Assembly (NCBI GenBank): GCA_973895155.1
Contig: OZ316896.1
Coordinates: 10,602,001 to 10,666,000 of the forward strand
Source of the DNA: Marsupella aquatica
Lineage: Eukaryota > Marchantiophyta
Length of the DNA stretch: 64,000 bases
Direction: 5' to 3'
Shown here: positions 57,151-64,000 of the stretch, piece by piece
Numbering within the stretch: the stretch's first letter is position 1
Layout of the letters: every line of letters starts with the position of its first letter
The notes under the pieces: generated by a model
The model's database searches: none
Seen by the model: only the letters and a program-made list of their open reading frames with translations
Told to the model about the DNA's origin: nothing
Program-made: the position numbers and the translations under genes

Positions 57151-59344
57151 TGGGAGAGATCCAAAAGTCTCCTTCAATGCTGCTGCCGTAGAAGGACAAA
57201 CATTCCCGTGCATGACACAACGAATCCTGTACTCTTGATCTGGGATTCAAGTTCAAACACAGTCACGCCTGACACAACGAATACGGATTTCTGGAGTTGA
57301 CTGGAAGTTCATACATGACTCATTTTGAAGTTGTTCACCATCAAGTTATTGCTGTCAGTTGTGATGGGAGTATTCACGTTTCTTAGCTCGGTTAGCAACG
57401 CAAGCAAATGTACCTGATTAGAACTTGCGATACATGCAACTATGTGCATTTCACATCAGTCCAGCCTTTACCTTTCGTTCTGTTCAGACTGCAGTATCCG
57501 GTTCTTTGGGACTCTTACCTTCCGACCGTTTTCTACAAGATTATGTCCTGATGCCCGTTATTAGTACTGAAAGTCTGGAAAGCCCTTTGCACCACTGAAG
57601 GTGCCTTACATTCCATCAAAACATATTTTGTACAGTGTGCACCCTATTTCTTGAGACCGACTCGAAACAAAAAAACCGTCGGAAGGAAGAGTGCCTTACA
57701 TTACACTAAAACACTTACATTTGTACTGGGTGCACCGTCTTTCTCGAGAGCGACTAGCAACACATTCTAGTCGGACAAAACTGATCAGAGCATTGGATGA
57801 AATGTGATACAAAACAAACTCTCCAATCCTTTAGTGCTGTTCTCCGGTATATCTCCGATTACCATCTTATGAAGTCCTGGAGTTCCCCTTGGATCAACCT
57901 TGGGACATTCCCTAGAGATGTCTCCAGTATGCAGGATTAGCATGTTATCAAGTCCTGGTACTTCAGCTCTGTTCCGAGCAGGGAATGCGATTTAAGCACA
58001 TCAGTGATTTGTAAATAAATGTCCTAGACTCAGAGTGCGTCCCCCCACACTGTTGACCCTTTTTGCAGACAGTTCGCTCGTGCCAGAATTGGATATCTAA
58101 ACGGATTTCCCTGTTTTCAAGAATGCCAGTGTGCGCACTTCCCCCTCGGACCACGACTAACTCGACAAATTGAGTTCCTCAGGACAGTAAGTCCAGCTGG
58201 CGAACAAAATATGTGAACTCATAAATTCGGCAAGCATTTTGACCTAAATCCGAAATAGACAATTCATTGTCACTAGGTTTCAATTGCACTCAATAAGAAT
58301 CCAAAGGAGACGAGAATTACGAGATCATTACTATTGAACGTCTGTAGATTCAAATCTGCGACGTGAGGACCCTGAAGCTTTCATCTACACTACACAGTCC
58401 AGTCTACCGCCCTTTCCACCAATGTTTCCGCAATAATTACACATGGTCCAGTGTACTGTACTTCACTGCAATTGCAGAGAGGACGAGACCCACAAAACAA
58501 AGAAGAATTTTAGACAACATTTCAATTCCACTGCAGTAAAAGCGTTGTCGTGCAACAGGAGGCAACCTGGATTAGCCTAAAACCAATTGTAGCGGGTCAC
58601 ATTCTTTGAGACAAGATCAGTGGCGTTACCGACATAACGACCAGAAACACCAACTTTATACCTATATATGTTACAATTGCGAAATGGGATGAAAAAATGT
58701 GATCCGGAAAAGGAGCAAAATTAAGGCACTAAAAATTGGATTGCCGTGATCTATAGTAGTTAAACCTAACAAATTGCCTCGTCCTCCTACCTCTGGAACT
58801 TCCCCGTAACCGAGCGCAATGAAATCAGGACAGCTTTGCTTACGTCCAGCTTGTCGTAGGACAAAGAAGGGACGCAAGGTGTGACCTGATAGTGAAACGC
58901 AGTAGAAGGCTTGGAGTCCAAGAACGAGAAGCTATCATTAGAGTTCCAGCCAAATAATGTCAAAGCTTTCCAGCATGTTCGCAAGGTGCAAAACCATTTC
59001 TGGGCAGCCCCAACTCGCAAAACGCATCGAGCCATTCTATCGAGATGGACTCCATTTGGATCTTCATCCTAAGCGCCAAACTTTGTCCATCGGAGTAAGG
59101 ACAGGGAAGGGCTCCGGCCCGGGTCTCATAGACGACCCACTCCTGTTTTTGTTACTTTGTATCTCTTCCTCTACATCTAAAGGCAGGCAATGTTATTTTC
59201 CTGAGAACCCTTTCCGTTCAAAATAAATTTGAGAGCAACTACTCTAGGCATGGAAGCATCGGCGGGTATCTGTGCCCTTGCTCTGATGAATTCCAAATGA
59301 ATTTATGTACTCGAAAACCATGAACTAGAAAGATTTAACCTGTG
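57151..59344. other. Intergenic stretch between convergent protease and NHX genes
   Basis: No gene is supported. A roughly 90-bp tandem duplication begins at GTGCCTTACATT near 57600 and 57691 (shared GTGCACC, TTCTTGAGA or TTCTCGAGA and CGACT). Short frames around 58671-59226 have no domain. The right end should hold the NHX 3' UTR. Confidence 0.5.
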
Positions 59345-61195
59345 TTAATCGGAAATGTGAACATAGGATTCGGCATCTCCCTCTCGACTTTTGCTATTCG
59401 ATGGAGATAGAGACCTTTGTCGCCAATCCTTCAATTCTGGACTGCTGGAAGAGTGATTTGGATGCCGTCCATCCAACGAGACAGCAGCACCAGGACTGTT
59501 ATCGACGGCAGCAGTCTGCGTGCCATTACTGCCACTAGACGGCAATCGCCTCAATCCACCTTCAACAAGTTCACTCGGTTGTCTTGGAGTGGGCAAACGT
59601 GTGGCAGACCCATTGGCAGGGGCTTCCACATCGACCTTGCTTGCATCAGAGCTTCTTGCATCCGTTTCCGAAGTGAAGAATGGTCTCAAAAAGTTCTTAT
59701 CAAGCGCTTCGAAATTAGCTTCCTGACGAAATTGCCGTAACTTCAATTTCAGCTGCTGGGTAGCATCTTCCGGATTGCCATCATCATCTTCGTCATCGTC
59801 GCTCGTTACCCTAAAACGCTCATCTTCCTCTGGATCCAGCCTCTCTCCCGGAAGCACAGCTGCATGGTTATCTCCCACAACATCCAGCTTTTCCAACACA
59901 GTGGAAGTCCCTCCGCCAACGAAGAGAACCGTGACGACAACGATTGCCGTGGTGGCAGTCACTATTGCTCGACCGTGGCCGTCTGGAAGGTCATGCACAG
60001 ACTGCAAGGCCAATGCGAAAGCCATGGCACCCCTGAGCCCTCCAAACCAGAGAGCTTTCTGATGTGCCAAAGGTATTTTCCTCGAGTCGGACCGGAAGAA
60101 GTTGACGATGTACGCACAAGGGAAGACATTTGCAGCCCTGGCGACGAGAATGAAGATAATGGAGAAGAAAATGAACCCCACATGGCCCCAGCTATGCTTC
60201 TCAATCGCAATGTCCACTCCCATGTATATGAACACAAAAGTCTCGGCCAGAGAGGAGATGAGATTGAAGAATCCAGCGGTGAAACTTCTTGTACTGTCCG
60301 AGAGATTTGAGAACGTGTAATGCTTCATCAGAATTCCACAAAACAGGATGGACACAATGCCAGACAGGCCTAAGCCCTCTGCCAGCATGTACGCAGCATA
60401 AGGAAACAAAACAATGAGACAAGACTCTAGATTGTGTAGGCGGTTCACGGCAAGGCCCGTGTACTTGAATAGCAGAGCACAGATCAGAGCCACCGAAGTT
60501 CCTGTGAACATTGACCCCCCAAATATTTCAAAAAACCTCCAGACGCCGGCTAAAATGTTGTGGTGGGACGACGGATTGTGGCGAATGGACATGAAGCTAC
60601 GGTAGAGAGATATCGCCACTGCATCGTTTAGCACGGATTCTCCGAAAACTAGGGCATAGAGATTCACATCAGTCCCAAGCTCCTGGAAAATTCCCAGCAC
60701 CGTGACCGGATCCGTGGCGGAAATCAGGGAGCCGAAAATCAAGCTCTCTTGGAACGACAATCTGTACATTAAGAAGAACAATCCGCCGAGGTAAACCAGA
60801 ATCCCCGTGATGATCGACGCCAGGAATGTCCCCACAATCGCGAATGTACAAATGGCACCGAAATTCGAGAAGAAAGGCTTGGGCTGGAGGCTGTAGCCGG
60901 AGTGGAAGATTATCGGGGGCAAGAGGACGAGGAAGAAGAACTCTTCCCGGAAGTTGAACCACTGCCGGAACCGTTCCTGCGTGTTAGAAATGTTCGCCAC
61001 AGCACCGGCGAGGAGCCCGATCAGGAGCGATGCGCTGGCCTCGTGAAGGTAATAGATTTTGTGGCGCCGGAGTATGTGCCCCAACACAAAGGCCAGCCCG
61101 AGCATCACTATCTGCAGGAGGATACTGATGCTCGCAATTTGCTGCTGGTCCGCGACGGGAGCCCCTGTCGGGGAATTCAATTCCACGTCTGCCAT
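59345..61195 (-). CDS. NHX: Endosomal Na+(K+)/H+ antiporter, NHX5/NHX6 class, intronless
   Basis: A single exon of 616 codons runs from ATG 61195 to the stop at 59345. About eleven or twelve membrane segments occupy residues 22-432. The amiloride-site motif [11 protein letters not shown] is at 87-97; [18 protein letters not shown] (159-176) and GESVLNDAV (185-193) carry the conserved acidic and Asn-Asp pair of the transport core (D162, N190, D191). [16 protein letters not shown] (382-397) is the family's later core helix. The hydrophilic tail (about 440-616) has an acidic patch ([12 protein letters not shown]) and a Ser-rich end. The [32 protein letters not shown] stretch is closer to plant NHX5/6 and animal NHE6/7/9 than to vacuolar NHX1-4, so it likely acts in Golgi and endosomes to balance K+/Na+ and pH. 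Arabidopsis NHX5 and NHX6 have many introns; this copy has none, suggesting an old retrogene or complete intron loss. The frame is fully intact. Confidence 0.95.
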   Translation of the reverse strand: MADVELNSPTGAPVADQQQIASISILLQIVMLGLAFVLGHILRRHKIYYLHEASASLLIGLLAGAVANISNTQERFRQWFNFREEFFFLVLLPPIIFHSGYSLQPKPFFSNFGAICTFAIVGTFLASIITGILVYLGGLFFLMYRLSFQESLIFGSLISATDPVTVLGIFQELGTDVNLYALVFGESVLNDAVAISLYRSFMSIRHNPSSHHNILAGVWRFFEIFGGSMFTGTSVALICALLFKYTGLAVNRLHNLESCLIVLFPYAAYMLAEGLGLSGIVSILFCGILMKHYTFSNLSDSTRSFTAGFFNLISSLAETFVFIYMGVDIAIEKHSWGHVGFIFFSIIFILVARAANVFPCAYIVNFFRSDSRKIPLAHQKALWFGGLRGAMAFALALQSVHDLPDGHGRAIVTATTAIVVVTVLFVGGGTSTVLEKLDVVGDNHAAVLPGERLDPEEDERFRVTSDDDEDDDGNPEDATQQLKLKLRQFRQEANFEALDKNFLRPFFTSETDARSSDASKVDVEAPANGSATRLPTPRQPSELVEGGLRRLPSSGSNGTQTAAVDNSPGAAVSLDGRHPNHSSSSPELKDWRQRSLSPSNSKSREGDAESYVHISD

Positions 61196-61196
61196 T

Positions 61197-61670
61197 GCCG
61201 TGGAATCCGATTCCTAACACCCAACCACTATCCCTTTTTACCTCCTTCACAACATGACCACAAACTTCTACTAATACTAGACCGCCTCCAATTGAAGGAG
61301 CACAACTCCGATTCAATCACCCTTGGAGCTGACAGATTAAGCTCCCCTTCCACTTCCTCCCACTGACATTGCCGTGGAATCCGATTCGAACCAACCTAAT
61401 CCTATCCCTGCGTACCTCCTTCACAGCATCACCTCAAACTTCTGCTGCTACTAGACCGTGCAGCCTACAATTGAAGGAGCACAACTCCAATTGAACTTCC
61501 CCCGGAGCTGACAGAAGATTAACAAGCTATCCTATCCCTTCTTACCTCCTTCGCAACATCAGCTCTAACTTCTGCTGCTACCAGACCGTGCAGCCTACAA
61601 TTGAAGGAGAAAAACTCCAATTCAACCAGCCCCGGAGCTGACAGAAGATTAACAAGCTCCCCTTCCCCCC
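61197..61670 (-). repeat. Three tandem units upstream of NHX that copy the start region
   Basis: Units of about 130-175 bp share TATCCCT-TTACCTCCTTC, CTTCTGCTGCTA, TACAATTGAAGGAG, AACTCCAATT and GGAGCTGACAGA. The first unit abuts the NHX start codon and the second repeats CATTGCCGTGGAATCCGATTC, which spans the start codon. The array probably lies in the 5' UTR or promoter. Confidence 0.8.
61337..61369 (-). CDS. Upstream ORF in the NHX leader
   Basis: A second copy of the start-codon context lies 174 bp upstream of the NHX ATG. Its ATG (61369) opens an 11-codon frame, MSVGGSGRGA then TAA at 61337. Whether it is transcribed depends on the NHX transcription start, which I cannot locate. If it is in the mRNA it could lower or condition NHX translation. 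Confidence 0.45.
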   Translation of the reverse strand: MSVGGSGRGA

Positions 61671-61679
61671 CAACCCACC

Positions 61680-62403
61680 GAAGCCAGATCGAATGTTAAC
61701 CAAGCCAGGCACAGTCATGACGATCATTCACTCACTCACACGCTTCGTAACAGAAATGGCCGAACACATACTGTCTTCAGCCGTACAAGTCGTGTTGAGC
61801 AATCGCTCCAGCAGCTCCGTTTTTTTGGGTTTCGTGCGGTCGGCCCTCCCCGCCAGAACTAATAATAATGCCACAACCCCAGTACCGTAAAGTCTTTCAA
61901 TAGGTCACTCCATCGTCATTGGACAGAAAGCGAATGAATACAATGCCCTGTTTTCCTCTTCCCTCCAGGAATTCCTCAGAACAACCATTCCAACTGAGCC
62001 CCATCGAACACGCCTCGGCCTGCTTGGAGCTAGAAAACGAACAAAGCATGTATGGAATTCTCCGATTCCTCTGGAATGAATTGAGCTCCAAGACTTTCCA
62101 GTCAAAGAAAGATGGAATGTAGTGCTTTCCCTCGAGTTATGCCGCCTCGCGTTTACAAGAAGGGCAGACTCACTCTGAGATTACTCTAAACCTCGATGCT
62201 CACCAAATCTGCCATCCTCAACATCTGACAGCTTCACCGTCCTCCTCCTCCTCCTCCTTCCTTACCTTGCCGTGCTACTTCGGAAATTAGATCTTCCTGG
62301 GACCCGCCCACCACACCAAGGACGACGAAAACGTGGAAAAAGCAGAGAGACAGAACAAAATCTTTGGCAACAATCGAACACCAGCAAAAGACACTGAGAC
62401 TGG
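61680..62403. other. NHX upstream region, no separate gene
   Basis: Probable promoter and leader of NHX. A 67-codon plus-strand frame at 61919-62122 and opposing frames lack any domain. No strong TATA box on the minus strand was picked out. Confidence 0.4.
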
Positions 62404-62756
62404 TCCGGAACTCGGGCACTTCCAAAATGTGTGAGAGAGAGGGAGAGAGAGAGAGAGACCGAACAAATCGTCTCTCGGCAATCGGAAATCAAGAGCTCAG
62501 ACAGAGGAAAACTGGGTCAAAACTCGGGCACTTCCAAAATGTGTGAGAGAGAGAGAGAGGGAAAGAGAAAGAGACCGAACAAATCGCCTCTAGGCAATCG
62601 GAAATCAACAGCAGACAGACAGAGGAAAACTAAGTCAGAACTCCGGCACTTCCAAAATGTGAGAAAGACACAGAGAAACAGACAGAGAGAACAAATCGTT
62701 TCTTAGCAATCGGAACTCAAACACAGAAAAACTGGTGCAAAACTCGGGCACTCAGA

Positions 62757-62787
<31 letters not shown>

Positions 62788-62860
62788 GGGAGAGAGAGAG
62801 CACATAGTCTCTTGGCAATCGGAACTTAACACAGCAGACACAGAAAAACTGATGCTGAGG
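62404..62860. repeat. Four-copy GA-rich tandem repeat, unit about 110 bp
   Basis: Units contain ACTCGGGCACTTCCAAAATG, a GAGAGA run of variable length, GACCGAACAAATCG, CAATCGGAA and AGGAAAACT. On the minus strand, the NHX sense strand, the runs are CT-rich, a feature often seen near plant transcription starts. Arg/Glu-rich ORFs through it are low-complexity artefacts. Confidence 0.85.
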
Positions 62861-63400
62861 AGGAGGAAGAGAAACTCATTGCCTGCCTCTGCTTCCCCTG
62901 ATTCGATCGAGTCATCGACCGACCCAGACACCGCCACAAGGACGGACGGACGGGCAGGCGGGAGCAGGGCTCTTTCTTTACGTTACTCCAAGCCAGAAAA
63001 AGCTGGACTACAGAGAGACTGGAGTACAGAAAAGACTCTGTTCGAAGAAGAATATGAGGTTTGTGGGTCTCACACAGAGTGATCATCAGTGATTCAGTTG
63101 AGTACTGGGGCACATTTGGCGATGTGCTGAGCTGAGGACTGGTGTGAGTGAATCAGCCGAGTCTGCCTTTGCCACATGGCAGGCACCCTTATTATTCAGC
63201 TCGACGGTGGAATGCTTTTGCGTTCACCCCCTACTGTAGTACTGTAGCTTAGCTTGCTCAGAGCCCCACACTGGGCCTCTGCCTTTGCAACTACAATAAT
63301 ATTAGGGCTCACACAGAGTGATCGCTTGTGGCTGGAAAGGAATGGCCCTCACTTTGGAACTATTATTGGGGGGTGATGGCTTGGGCGTAAAGAAATGGCC
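62861..63400. other. No recognisable gene
   Basis: Moderately GC-rich DNA without a supportable ORF. Confidence 0.4.
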
Positions 63401-63900
63401 CCAAGTTTGGAACTATGAGGGGGTGATGGCTTCTGGCCCTAACTCTGACCTATTGGGGGGGGGGTTAAAGAAACGGCCCTAACTTTTGGAGACTGTTGGG
63501 GAGGTGACAGGTTTGGGCTGGAAAGAAATGGCAGCTAACTGTGGAAAAACTTGGGCTTGTCGAAACAGGGCCATAAGTAAGGTACTTGACAGGTTTTGGC
63601 TGGAAAGAAATGGCGCTAACTGTGGAACAACTTGGGTTTGTCGAAACAGGGCCATAGGTGAGGTACAGCCATGGACATAAATTAGCTTTATGGTAGGGAC
63701 AAAAACCTTACGAGCTACCTATATATGTGCGATTCGATGTCCAAATCAATCACAGCCATAAGACCTTCATTATGGCAGTGCTTTGACATGCCCTGTAAGG
63801 GAAATGATGGTGTCTGGACATAAGAGATGGCTCTAACTTCAGGAACTATTGGGGAGGTAATGGCTTTTGGCCATTAAGAAATGGCTCTTACTTTTTTCAT
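63320..63900. repeat. Tandem repeats with GGAAAGAAATGGC modules
   Basis: Modules of the form GGTGATGGCTT...AAAGAAATGGCCC...AACT recur at about 55-70 bp spacing. Within them an 80-bp unit (GACAGGTTTGGGCTGGAAAG through GGCCATAAGTAAGGTAC) is present twice in tandem, at about 63507-63586 and 63588-63667. No coding frame is supported. Confidence 0.75.
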
Positions 63901-64000
63901 AGGGTTCTGAAAAAACTAGTATTTCTTTAGACAATGGGAGTCTGTTGTACTACAGCTCAAGCATCCATTATTCTTCACTGGACGTTGTTGCTTTTAGATT

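Noticed and set aside
59417-60962. Plus-strand frames across the NHX gene, some over 140 codons
   Set aside because: Antisense shadows of the intact transporter exon.
62431-63082. Arg/Glu-rich plus-strand ORFs
   Set aside because: They are translations of GAGA-rich tandem repeats and have no gene-like composition.

Overview
The window is nuclear DNA of a land plant. The four best genes are all plant-type: a DDX56/RH16-type DEAD-box helicase with 15 exons and canonical GT-AG introns, an endosomal NHX5/NHX6-type cation/H+ antiporter, a nepenthesin-like (A1B) aspartic protease with a plant Cys-rich insert, and a secreted At4g14100-like protein. Small introns, two intronless genes, and relics of families not expected in flowering plants (a ParB-like/DNA amino-methyltransferase fusion and an integrase-core DDE gene) make a bryophyte or lycophyte my best guess. 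That placement is inference; species cannot be settled from this sequence.

Layout. 1-4.6 kb: a disrupted multi-exon gene joining a ParB/Srx-like domain to a beta-class DNA amino-methyltransferase-like domain; its introns and 3' flank carry a short palindrome, CGATAA-NN-TTATCG. 4.7-8.3 kb: a Ty3-type gag element on the minus strand without pol. 8.4-10.7 kb: one copy of a dispersed repeat carrying the same palindromes, interrupted by a 5'-truncated LINE. 10.7-25 kb: gene-poor, AT-rich DNA with a complete MITE (16994-17347), tandem arrays, and a second copy of the palindrome-bearing repeat (22.1-23.0 kb). 25-42 kb: relics of an EDM2-like PHD gene, a 2OG-Fe(II) oxygenase fragment resembling the TET/JBP group, a rearranged copia-like element, an integrase-core gene with an intact 3' half, more tandem arrays, a hairpin, and a 1.06-kb element with long inverted termini.

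42.2-64 kb is the gene-rich end: the helicase (42250-48190, minus), a SINE-like insert with a TG microsatellite, a duplicated helicase fragment (about 50.15-50.9 kb), the At4g14100-like gene (51572-52174, minus), the aspartic protease (55308-56972, plus), and the intronless NHX gene (59345-61195, minus). Tandem repeats upstream of NHX have copied the start-codon region and created a small upstream ORF.

The expressed-looking genes do not form one pathway: ribosome biogenesis (helicase), endosomal ion and pH balance (NHX), secretory or extracellular proteolysis (protease) and a secretory protein of unknown role. The most unusual material is the methyltransferase/ParB-like gene with its family of palindromes, together with the oxygenase and integrase relics. 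No rRNA gene, canonical tRNA gene, CRISPR array or organelle sequence was recognised.
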